64,000 nt of DNA from Gammaproteobacteria bacterium. GTDB lineage: Bacteria; Pseudomonadota; Gammaproteobacteria; Steroidobacterales; Rariloculaceae. The position numbers and the translations under genes are program-made. Location: positions 110,838 to 174,837 of the forward strand of contig JAJDWR010000016.1 of NCBI GenBank assembly GCA_022825505.1. The letters are read 5' to 3'. Shown here in pieces: positions 51,375 through 58,808 of the stretch (position 1 is the stretch's first letter; each line of letters starts with the position of its first letter). Under the pieces are notes generated by a model, which had not been told where the DNA came from, did no database searches, and worked only from the letters and a program-made list of their open reading frames with translations.

Positions 51375-52559
51375 TTAGAAGCTTCCAGCTTTCAAGGGCC
51401 GTTGCGCAGCCTGTCCATGCCGGATTCGGGTGAATGACGCGTCATCGCGCTGGACGCGTGCCGAATCAACCTGCGAAAGCCTGAACAGACGCTCCGCATT
51501 CGTCTGGTACAACTTTCTCATATCCTCTTCGGCAAACGGCAACGCATCCACCATGTCCACTTCCTCGGGAATGTACTGGTAGGGGTAGTCCATCGCGTAG
51601 AGCAGCCGATCCGGGCCAACCAGTTGGTGCACCAGCGAGATCATCGGCTCCCAGGGCATGCCGCTGGTCGTGTAGTGGAAATTCTCCTTTAGGTAGTCGC
51701 TGGGCTTTTTCTTCAGGGCGGGTGCGTCGCCGCTCTCCACGATCCCCGGGTGGGCGAAATCGAATCGGTACATCCAGAAGGGGAGGGCCTCGCCCAGGTG
51801 GCCGGCCACGATGGTCAGATTCGGGAACCGGTCGAACAGGCCGGACAGGATCAGGCGCAGAAGGTGCAAACCGGTGTCTGCGGCAAAGCCGAGTATCGCC
51901 CCGTAGAGTTCGGGCAGATACGGTTCGAGCATGCCGGCCGACGGCGTGTTCGGGTGGACGTACACCGGGGCGTCCAGCGCCTCGGCGGCCTCGAAAATCT
52001 CCCAGTACTTCCGATCGTGCAGATATTCGCCATTGACGTGGGAGTTGATAATGACCCCGCGCAGCCCGAGATTGTTGAATCCGCGCTCGATCTCCCTGGC
52101 CGCCGCTGCCGGATCCTGTGGGGCGACAGTCACGAGCCCGCCGAACCGCTCCGGGTGTTGCGCGATGGTTTCGGCCAACCGGTCGTTGGACTCCGCCGCG
52201 AGCGCAGTCGCGGTATCGGCGTCGAACACGTGGACCCCGGGCGAGGTGAGCGACAGAATCTGCATGTCGATGCCGGCAGCATCCATGTCGCCGATCCGTT
52301 TCTCGCCGAGATCCAGCAGGCGTTCCATGACGCTCGTCGTGAACGGCGTGTCGGCGTAAAGAAAGAAGCTCATGAGGGCCTTGAAGCCGGGTTCGATGTC
52401 GCCGGAGTTCGTGTCCAGCATGCGGCGCCAGCGCTCGACGATCTCCGGGATCACGAAAGCCTCTTCCACGGCAATGCGCTTGATGCCTCCCGGGAATGGG
52501 GCATTGCGGGACGGTGGGTCCACATCCATCGCTTTGGTACCTTGTGTTTTTTCAGGCAT
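51375..52559 (-). CDS. Amidohydrolase decarboxylase, LigW / gamma-resorcylate decarboxylase-like
   Basis: 394 aa. The sequence matches, as I recall them, 5-carboxyvanillate decarboxylase (LigW) and related enzymes of the amidohydrolase superfamily: IAVEEAF in strand 1 (Glu instead of HxH), LLDLGEKRIGDMDAAGIDMQ, LTSPGVHVFD, TVAPQDPAAAAREI, VYVHPNTPSAGM, VAGHLGEALPFWMYRFD and AMDYPYQYIPEEVD with the metal-binding Asp. These enzymes remove CO2 from aromatic acids in a Mn2+-dependent reaction. An N-terminal ~25 residue extension is poorly conserved. It follows the AAHS transporter gene by 20 bases. Confidence 0.85.
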   Translation of the reverse strand: MPEKTQGTKAMDVDPPSRNAPFPGGIKRIAVEEAFVIPEIVERWRRMLDTNSGDIEPGFKALMSFFLYADTPFTTSVMERLLDLGEKRIGDMDAAGIDMQILSLTSPGVHVFDADTATALAAESNDRLAETIAQHPERFGGLVTVAPQDPAAAAREIERGFNNLGLRGVIINSHVNGEYLHDRKYWEIFEAAEALDAPVYVHPNTPSAGMLEPYLPELYGAILGFAADTGLHLLRLILSGLFDRFPNLTIVAGHLGEALPFWMYRFDFAHPGIVESGDAPALKKKPSDYLKENFHYTTSGMPWEPMISLVHQLVGPDRLLYAMDYPYQYIPEEVDMVDALPFAEEDMRKLYQTNAERLFRLSQVDSARVQRDDASFTRIRHGQAAQRPLKAGSF

Positions 52560-52579
52560 TCAGATCAGAGTCCCGCGAA

Positions 52580-53965
52580 TCACTCTCCGTCGTAGCCGCG
52601 AATCTGCATGTAGGCAATGAGGCAGATGACCAGCGGCAGCGAAAATACCACGAACAGGGTTGGCCTGCTCCAGTTTGCCGCCAGCATCAGCCCGGCGGCG
52701 GCGGGGCCAACAGCAGCGCCGATCCGCCCGACGCCAACCGCCACGCCCAGACCGGTGCTGCGAATCTTCGCCGGATATACACGTGCGCCGGTCGCGAGAT
52801 ATCCGGTAAGAAAGCCCACGACCAGAAAGCCCGTGACGGTCGCCAGCAACAGCAGCAGCGCCGTCATCGAGCCGGACCCGATGCCGATCGCCGGCGCCCA
52901 GACTTCCGCCGTTCCGAATATCGTTAGGCTGGCAGCACCCGACGAAACGAAGAATATGCTGAGGCGGCGCAGGCCGAGCGAGTCGGAGAAATGGCCAAGG
53001 GTCACGCCGCCGAGGGCGCCAAAGACGGTGAGCAGGGATGACGCGAATATGGCATTGCTCTCGGCCAGTCCGAAATCGAGCAGTACCTGGGTGGTCCAGG
53101 AGAGCATGAAGTACAGGGTCACCGAATAGGAGAACGTGATGACGTACAGACTGGTGCTGGAAACGGCCAGCCGGCGATCTGCGAACAGGGCGGCGACGTT
53201 GTTCCAGAACTCGTCCAGCCCGGAGCGTGTCTTCCGGGCCGGAGCGGTCGCCTCCGGCAAACGGTCGATCGGCGCATGCCCGAGCCTGTCCAGCAACCGG
53301 TTGACCTGCTGAAGCGCGTTGGCCGGGCGTTTGGAGAGGACGAACTCCATGGACTCCGGCAGCAGAAACAGGATGAACGGCAGCGTCAGCAGGGTCATCG
53401 CCCCACCCACCAGAAAGACATAGCGCCAGGCCGCCACTTCCAGCCCCGAAAACGCCGCCAGCAGGTAGACGGTGAGGATTCCGCCGAATCCGGCGCCGAT
53501 GCCGTAGCCAAGGTGCATGACGCTCAGGGAAAGGTTGCGCCGGCGCCGGTTGGAGAACTCGGCCACGACCGTGTTCAGGCTGGCCAGCATGCTGCCGATG
53601 CCGATGCCGGTAAGGAGCCGAAGAACGAACAGTTCGGTGGGATTGCGAACGAAGAACGTCGCGATCATGCCGAACGAAATCACCGAGACGCTGAGGATGA
53701 TCTGCCTGCGCCGCCCGATGATGTCCGCCAGCGGCGAGATCACGAAGGCGCCAAGGGCCATCCCCAGCGGTCCGGCGGCGTAGATGAAACCCTGCACCCT
53801 CGCGTCGAACTGCATTTCCGCGGCGATGCGCGCGCCGGTAAACGCAATGGCGAGGATATCGAAGCCATCGAGCATGTTGATGAGGCAGCACAGCGCAATG
53901 ACACTAACCTGGAAGGGGGTCATTGGCCGGTCGTCGACCACGGCCAGGAGTTCAGTTCGGGTCAT
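52580..53965 (-). CDS. Aromatic acid:H+ symporter (AAHS family MFS)
   Basis: 461 aa, about 12 membrane spans. The first span carries NMLDGFDILAIAF, the DGFD motif of AAHS carriers such as PcaK and BenK, and the loop 2-3 motif is PLADIIGRRRQI. A central cytoplasmic loop divides the halves. The ATG at 53965 (GGAG upstream) begins MTRTELLAVVDDRPMT, typical of this family; extension to 54010 is unlikely. It imports an aromatic acid for the adjacent decarboxylase. Confidence 0.9.
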   Translation of the reverse strand: MTRTELLAVVDDRPMTPFQVSVIALCCLINMLDGFDILAIAFTGARIAAEMQFDARVQGFIYAAGPLGMALGAFVISPLADIIGRRRQIILSVSVISFGMIATFFVRNPTELFVLRLLTGIGIGSMLASLNTVVAEFSNRRRRNLSLSVMHLGYGIGAGFGGILTVYLLAAFSGLEVAAWRYVFLVGGAMTLLTLPFILFLLPESMEFVLSKRPANALQQVNRLLDRLGHAPIDRLPEATAPARKTRSGLDEFWNNVAALFADRRLAVSSTSLYVITFSYSVTLYFMLSWTTQVLLDFGLAESNAIFASSLLTVFGALGGVTLGHFSDSLGLRRLSIFFVSSGAASLTIFGTAEVWAPAIGIGSGSMTALLLLLATVTGFLVVGFLTGYLATGARVYPAKIRSTGLGVAVGVGRIGAAVGPAAAGLMLAANWSRPTLFVVFSLPLVICLIAYMQIRGYDGE

Positions 53966-54039
53966 TCCAGGGTGCTCCGGATGTGCTTTGACGACGCATA
54001 CTGCCACCAACAGGCGGATTGAACGCGCCTTTCATCAAT

Positions 54040-54062
54040 ACTATCCTAATAATATTAATAGT
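54040..54062. promoter_or_regulatory. AT-rich inverted repeat in divergent promoter region
   Basis: ACTAT (54040-54044) and ATAGT (54058-54062) flank an AT-rich core including ATTAATAGT at 54054-54062, shared in inverted form with 34099-34107. The site lies between the AAHS transporter and the DUF6152 gene at 54126, which are divergent. The GntR regulator at 50560 is a candidate binder. Confidence 0.4.
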
Positions 54063-54125
54063 TAACATCTCAAGATAGTGGACCGGCCGTCGCCCGTGGA
54101 GGTCGTTTGCCCAAAAGAGGTCACC

Positions 54126-55175
54126 ATGTTCAGAGCACTAGCCACAGCAAGCCTTCTTCTCGCCGCCCTCGTTGCCCGCGGGCACCATGCCTACACGGAG
54201 TTCGATACCCGGCAGATCGTGGAGGTCGAGGGAACCCTCGTCACCGCGAACTGGAGAAACCCGCACGCCGTGCTCGAAGTGCAACTGCAGGATGACAGCG
54301 ATCCGCCCGTGATCTGGGAGATCGAAGCCCCGCCGGTCAACCACTTCCGGCGCAACGGGGTGCCGCTGGAAATCTACGAGGTCGGCAGCACGGTGAAAGT
54401 GGCGGGGTGGCCGTCGCGGCGTTCCGACGTGCGCATGTACAGCACGAATATCCTGTCCGAGGACGGGCGGGAATCGGTGCTGTGGCTGACGGAAACGCGC
54501 TGGAACGAAACGGCCTACGGCCTGGGTCTCGAGGTGCCCGTCGAAAGCGCTGCCCAGCAGGCCGCCGCAGACGCGCCGACGCTGTTCCGTGTGTGGACGT
54601 CCGGTTACGGGCGGCCCGGCATCCCGGACGATCCGGACTCATCGCCGTTCACGCTCTGGAGGACCCCGTTGCCATTGACCGAGGCAGCCCGCGCGGCGGC
54701 CGATGCGTTCGATCCCGTATTGCAGTCGAGCCTGAGCGGCTGCGAGCCCAAGGGCATGCCGCTCATCATGGGTCAGCCCTATCCCATCGAATTCGTCGAC
54801 GAGGGGGATGTAATCTTGCTGCGCTTGGAGGAATACGACACGGTGCGCACGATCCACATGAACGGGAGCGGGCCCGAGCCGGAGGTATCGCACGTCGGAC
54901 ATTCGACGGGGTATTGGGACGGCGATACGCTTGTGGTGGAGACGAGCCACGTGCGCACGCAGTACATGGCCCCCAGGGGCATTCCGCTCGGTGAAGGCGC
55001 GTCCTTCGTGGAGCGTTTCACGGTCGGCGAAGAAGGATCGCGCCTGCTCTACACTTTGGCGATCACGGCGCCGGACGCGCTGACCGAGCCGATCGAGCGG
55101 AGCCGCTCCTGGATCGTGACCCCGGGCGAACGCGTGATGCCCTTCGATTGCACCTATCTGTACAGCGATGAATGA
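54126..55175 (+). CDS. DUF6152-type exported protein, N+C architecture
   Basis: 349 aa. The signal peptide ends VARG; mature start His-His-Ala; NPH histidine at mature position 28. The C-domain has RTIHMNGSGPEPEVS (DGR altered to NGS), GHSTGYWDGDTLVVETSHV, FVERFTVGEEG and TAPDALTEPIERSRSW, ending in a Cys segment. AGAGG precedes the ATG. A close relative left a 51-codon scar at 33868. Its stop overlaps the upstream-most possible start of the VOC gene. Confidence 0.9.
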   Translation: MFRALATASLLLAALVARGHHAYTEFDTRQIVEVEGTLVTANWRNPHAVLEVQLQDDSDPPVIWEIEAPPVNHFRRNGVPLEIYEVGSTVKVAGWPSRRSDVRMYSTNILSEDGRESVLWLTETRWNETAYGLGLEVPVESAAQQAAADAPTLFRVWTSGYGRPGIPDDPDSSPFTLWRTPLPLTEAARAAADAFDPVLQSSLSGCEPKGMPLIMGQPYPIEFVDEGDVILLRLEEYDTVRTIHMNGSGPEPEVSHVGHSTGYWDGDTLVVETSHVRTQYMAPRGIPLGEGASFVERFTVGEEGSRLLYTLAITAPDALTEPIERSRSWIVTPGERVMPFDCTYLYSDE

Positions 55176-55212
55176 GGCAGAGGCCTCCCAACCGCACGCT
55201 GCGAGAGTCCAT

Positions 55213-55680
55213 ATGAAGATCAATACTTCCCACGTGTTTCAGTTGCTCGCCGTTGCCGTCGTTTCGGCCGTGCTGACCACTCAGTTCGTCGATGCACAGG
55301 ATCGCGAAGAGCCGACGCTCGCGCTCACGCATATCGGCGTCAACGTCACCGATGTCGACGAAGCGCTCAGTTACTACACCGAGGTCATCGGACTGCCCGA
55401 GTTGAACCGCAGGTACGACGATGACGGCAATCTGATACTGATCTTTCTGCAACTCGGCGAGAATTCGCGGTTGGAGATCAATCCCGCGACACCGGAAAAC
55501 CCGCCGGGGCTGGGCCATTTTGGCGTGAATGTCCCGGACCTCGCCGCGGCAAAGACGCTGTACCGCGACCGCGGCGCCGAGGTATCCGATACCATTACCA
55601 GCCCGAGCGGGGTGCAGTTCGCTTACGTCACAGGCCCGGACGGAGCCGTCATGGAGTTGCTGCAGCCGGGGTCCCGATAG
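55213..55680 (+). CDS. Exported VOC-family (glyoxalase/dioxygenase-fold) protein
   Basis: 155 aa. Signal peptide MKINTSHVFQ... ending FVDAQ; then one vicinal-oxygen-chelate module: LTHIGVNVTDVDEALSYYTEV, LIFLQLGENSRLEI, GLGHFGVNVPDLAAAK and GPDGAVMELLQPG. The expected ligands His (THIG), His (GHFG) and Glu (MELL) are present. An exported VOC protein is unusual. An ATG at 55168 overlapping the previous stop would only lengthen the n-region. It is cotranscribed with the DUF6152 gene. Confidence 0.83.
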   Translation: MKINTSHVFQLLAVAVVSAVLTTQFVDAQDREEPTLALTHIGVNVTDVDEALSYYTEVIGLPELNRRYDDDGNLILIFLQLGENSRLEINPATPENPPGLGHFGVNVPDLAAAKTLYRDRGAEVSDTITSPSGVQFAYVTGPDGAVMELLQPGSR

Positions 55681-55716
55681 GTTGGGCAGCCGGGATCCCG
55701 AAAGGATCGCTATTGG

Positions 55717-55992
55717 CTACGCGCGCCGCTTCAGGTCAATGCGCAGTCCCTGCGCGACCAGGTCCAGGGTCGCCTCCATTCGTGCCACGCGCTCTCCCAG
55801 CGATGCGATGCGCTCTCCCAGCGATGTCATGCGCTCTTCCAGCGATGTGATGCGTTCTCCCAACTTCCCCTCCACCTGCGTCAGGCGCTCCGCCAGCGCC
55901 GCCACGTCCCGCCGCAGTTCGGCAAGGTCGTGCCGCTGCCAGGCAAACAAGCCCAGCAGCAACCCCGGTGTGATCCAGTCTACAATTTCCAT
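55717..55992 (-). CDS. Membrane-anchored coiled-coil protein with heptad repeats
   Basis: 91 aa. Residues about 5-19 (DWITPGLLLGLFAWQ) form a short hydrophobic anchor. Residues 28-75 are a nearly perfect coiled coil; four consecutive heptads (ITSLEER, MTSLGER, IASLGER, VARMEAT) place Ile/Met/Val and Leu/Met at a and d. The DNA repeats at 21 bases encode these heptads. It is convergent with the VOC gene. Function unknown; such proteins may form filaments or bind a partner. Confidence 0.65.
   Translation of the reverse strand: MEIVDWITPGLLLGLFAWQRHDLAELRRDVAALAERLTQVEGKLGERITSLEERMTSLGERIASLGERVARMEATLDLVAQGLRIDLKRRA
55784..55862 (-). repeat. 21-base tandem repeats encoding heptads
   Basis: About four units with shared GCGCTCTCCCAGCGATG-type sequence start at 55780-55784, 55801, 55822 and 55843. 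The unit is 21 bases, one coiled-coil heptad, so unit gain or loss keeps the frame and changes coil length. Confidence 0.8.
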
Positions 55993-56176
55993 GATTTGCG
56001 TTTGCCCTTTCTAAGTCGGTTAGTGACCCGTTCGGATTGCCGCCGCCAATTCGCCGACTACCAACGTTACAGGGCCTGAATTACGCGCCTCCCTGGTTTT
56101 CGGTGCAATCGCCATTTCTGCGCAAATGGTAGCATTTCGCCTCAAGAACTGTCCGCGCACAGATTCGGAGACTGAA

Positions 56177-57205
56177 ATGAAGCTGATCGAAGCCATTGGG
56201 TACCTTTTGGCGGGCGCATTGTTCGCTGCGCTGTCCGGCGCGGCGGTTGCGCACCACGCGAGCGTCGAATACGACCGCTCGATGCTCCACGAAATCGAGG
56301 GCGAGCTCATCTCCCTCCGCTGGCGTAACCCGCATATCGCCTTCGAGGTTGCGACAATGAATGAAGACGGCAACGAGGTCGTCTGGGATTTCGAGGCGCT
56401 CGCCGTCAGTTGGCTGAACCGCCGCGGTGTGACGGGCGAACAGGTTCGGGTCGGCGACCGGGTGCGCGTTGCCGGGTTCACGTCGTCCCGCCGCGAGCAA
56501 CACATGCACGCCGAGCATCTGTTCCTGCCCGGCGACATCGAGCTGTTGGTCGGATTCAGCCGGGAAGCGCGTGGGTCCGGCACGGTGATCGGACTGGAAT
56601 CGGGGGTTCTCGATCCGGCCCGGGTAGCCGCCGCCGAAGGTGACGGAATCTTCCGCGTCTGGAGCCGCGACGTGGGGACGTGGTACTTCCAGCCGCCGGG
56701 CGAGTACCCCGTAACGGCCGAGGCCGCCGCCGCGGCATCTGACTGGAACGATCTGGAGGACAACCCGATCCTGCGCTGCGAACCGCCCGGCATGCCCCCG
56801 CTCATGGGCAACCCCTATCCGATGGAATTCGTCGACCGCGGCAACGTAATCGAACTGCGCTTCGAAGAGTTCGACGCCGTCCGAGAGATCCATCTCGACG
56901 GCGACGTGCCTGCGGGCCACCCGGCCTCACCGATGGGTTACTCCACCGGTCGCTGGGAAGAAGGCGTCCTCGTCGTCACGACGACGCGAATCAACTGGCC
57001 TTACTTCAACCGCCTCGGGATTCGTCAGACCGAGTCAGTCGAGGTCCGGGAACGGTTTCAGCTCGCCGACGGCGACGAAACGCTGCACTACGAACTGACC
57101 GTGACCGATCCGGGCACGCTGACGGAGCCCTACGTCTGGAACGGCCGCTGGATCTGGCGTCCGGGCGAAGTCGTCAACCGCTACGACTGCACACTCGAGG
57201 AGTAG
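56177..57205 (+). CDS. DUF6152-type exported protein, N+C architecture
   Basis: 342 aa. The signal peptide ends AAVA; mature start His-His-Ala; NPH histidine at mature position 28. C-domain: REIHLDGDVPAGHPAS, GYSTGRWEEGVLVVTTTRI (WEGD altered to WEEG), RERFQLADG and CTLEE end. It shares GMP-LMG-PYP-EFVD with the gene at 54126, its nearest relative in the window. GGAG precedes the ATG. Confidence 0.9.
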   Translation: MKLIEAIGYLLAGALFAALSGAAVAHHASVEYDRSMLHEIEGELISLRWRNPHIAFEVATMNEDGNEVVWDFEALAVSWLNRRGVTGEQVRVGDRVRVAGFTSSRREQHMHAEHLFLPGDIELLVGFSREARGSGTVIGLESGVLDPARVAAAEGDGIFRVWSRDVGTWYFQPPGEYPVTAEAAAAASDWNDLEDNPILRCEPPGMPPLMGNPYPMEFVDRGNVIELRFEEFDAVREIHLDGDVPAGHPASPMGYSTGRWEEGVLVVTTTRINWPYFNRLGIRQTESVEVRERFQLADGDETLHYELTVTDPGTLTEPYVWNGRWIWRPGEVVNRYDCTLEE

Positions 57206-57317
57206 CGCCAACCTTCACTGGATGAGCAGAGCGACGTGATCAACGTTGTTACCTTCAAATTTGATTCTCATCGCAATGCCATCAACGCTGGACTGCTGAT
57301 CCTGAGGTAACGAAATC

Positions 57318-57980
57318 ATGCGATGCACAGCAGGTAACGTCGTATCCGCATTCGCGCTATGGAGCGTGCTGGCAACGGTAGCGCTGGGTCAGACGAACCA
57401 AAACCAAGTTCCGGAGTTTGGCGGCGTTTGGCTGACAACCTCACCGAGAGGTGGGCTGGGAGGCCCAAGACCCGCTCTGACTCCGACAGCGCAGGCTGAC
57501 CTCGACACTTTCGACCCGCTCGACGATCCCGTGATTCGATGCGTACCGCCGGGGTTCCCCCGCACCGGCGCCGGGGTCTACCCCTGGGAGATTATTCAGA
57601 CCGATGACGTAATACTGTTTCTCTACGAAGCATTCGGCATGATACGGCGGATCTACATGGATGGCCGCGAACCGCCCGCGTACTTGCCTCCGGGACTCAT
57701 GGGTTTCTCTGTAGGGCACTGGGAAGGGGATGAACTCGTGATCCGGACGACAAACTACGCGCCGGGTCTCCTGACGGGATCGGGCGTCCGCCAGTATGGC
57801 GACATGGTTGTTGATGAGCGTTATCGATTGGTCGAGGATGGGCGCGGGCTCGAAGGCGAAGTGGTCATCACGGCGCCGGGAACATTCGAGGCGCCATGGA
57901 GTCGAATTTATACTTGGGAGCTGGATCCCGACGGGATAATATTCGAGGCGATCTGCGACCCGGCCGACAGCCGCTTCTAA
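57318..57980 (+). CDS. Exported protein, DGR/WEGD domain only
   Basis: 220 aa. Signal peptide ends VALGQ. A compact C-domain: FGGVWLTTSPRG, RRIYMDGREPPAYLPPG, GFSVGHWEGDELVIRTTNY, VVDERYRLV and the AICDPAD end. It is probably the minimal independent form of this domain. The next gene, an N-domain protein, starts 11 bases later, so the two halves of the common fused protein are encoded side by side. Confidence 0.88.
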   Translation: MRCTAGNVVSAFALWSVLATVALGQTNQNQVPEFGGVWLTTSPRGGLGGPRPALTPTAQADLDTFDPLDDPVIRCVPPGFPRTGAGVYPWEIIQTDDVILFLYEAFGMIRRIYMDGREPPAYLPPGLMGFSVGHWEGDELVIRTTNYAPGLLTGSGVRQYGDMVVDERYRLVEDGRGLEGEVVITAPGTFEAPWSRIYTWELDPDGIIFEAICDPADSRF

Positions 57981-57991
57981 TGGGGGTTTCA

Positions 57992-58366
57992 ATGAAAGTC
58001 GGGCCTGTTGCTTCGGGCCTTTGGGTGACGATGCTCGCGGCGCAGCATGCCTCCGGCCATCACTCATTCGGCGCACTGTTCGATCCGTTACGAACCGTGG
58101 AAGTCGCGGGCGTCGTAACGGAGTTCCAGTTCCGCGCGCCACACTGCTACATCCTTGTCGATGTTCCGGGCGATTCAGGTGAAAAGGCCGTGTGGCAACT
58201 GGAAACGACCTCGCCGGGCCAGCTTATCCGCATCGGATTGACCCCTGGAAACCTCGGGCCGGGCGATGAAGTTTCGGCGATCGGCAATCCGACCCGCGAC
58301 GGGCGGTCTCTGATGCGGCTCCTGACCATCACGATGCCCGGTGGGGAGGAGATCGAACTCCAATAG
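57992..58366 (+). CDS. DUF6152-type exported protein, N-domain only
   Basis: 124 aa. The signal peptide ends HASG; mature start His-His-Ser; APH histidine at mature position 29. The body contains WQLETTSPGQLIRIGLTPGN and GDEVSAIGNPTRDG, ending EIELQ. GGGGG precedes ATG 57992; an ATG at 57980 overlapping the previous stop is also possible. It is the partner of the C-domain gene at 57318. Confidence 0.9.
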   Translation: MKVGPVASGLWVTMLAAQHASGHHSFGALFDPLRTVEVAGVVTEFQFRAPHCYILVDVPGDSGEKAVWQLETTSPGQLIRIGLTPGNLGPGDEVSAIGNPTRDGRSLMRLLTITMPGGEEIELQ

Positions 58367-58406
58367 TTGCATTCAATTCTGCCGTTGACAAGATAGGGGA
58401 AAGGTC

Positions 58407-58714
58407 ATGAAGAAGAGCCAACTCATTCGTGTACTGGGGAGCGTCAGCGTGGCGGCAGCCTGCGCGGCGGTACCGAGTCTGTCCGTCGCTCAAGCGCTCG
58501 AGGAGATCGTCGTCACGGCCGAGCGCCGCGAGACGGTGCTGCAGGACACGCAGATTTCGACGTGATCTACAACGCGCCGATCGGCGAGCGCGTATTTTTC
58601 CGCGGTCAGCTTGCGTCCCTGAACCGGGACGGTTACGTCGACCGCGGTCCTGATGACCTCAGTAACGTCGACGCACAGGTCGTCCGGGGGCAACTCAGAT
58701 TCGCTATGAGGTAG
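58407..58714 (+). pseudogene. TonB-dependent receptor pseudogene, internally deleted
   Basis: The first 52 codons give a signal peptide and TonB box (LSVAQALEEIVVTAERRETV), then a stop at 58563. Shifted by one frame, the sequence continues FDVIYNAPIGERVFFRGQLA, SLNRDGYVDR and VDAQVVRGQLRFAMR, typical of barrel strands just after the plug in this receptor class. The plug is missing and the barrel ends at once, so an internal deletion, a frameshift and a 3' loss have occurred. Confidence 0.85.
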
Positions 58715-58808
58715 GGATCGTGATTCAACTCGGCCGAAGGATGACCACCGGCGCTGTTGCCTGGCGACGGGCGTCGATCAATACGGTTCCCGGACCGCGC
58801 GAGCTTGT

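Noticed and set aside
55784..55862. Possible CRISPR array
   Set aside because: Repeats are contiguous 21-base units that encode coiled-coil heptads in a gene.
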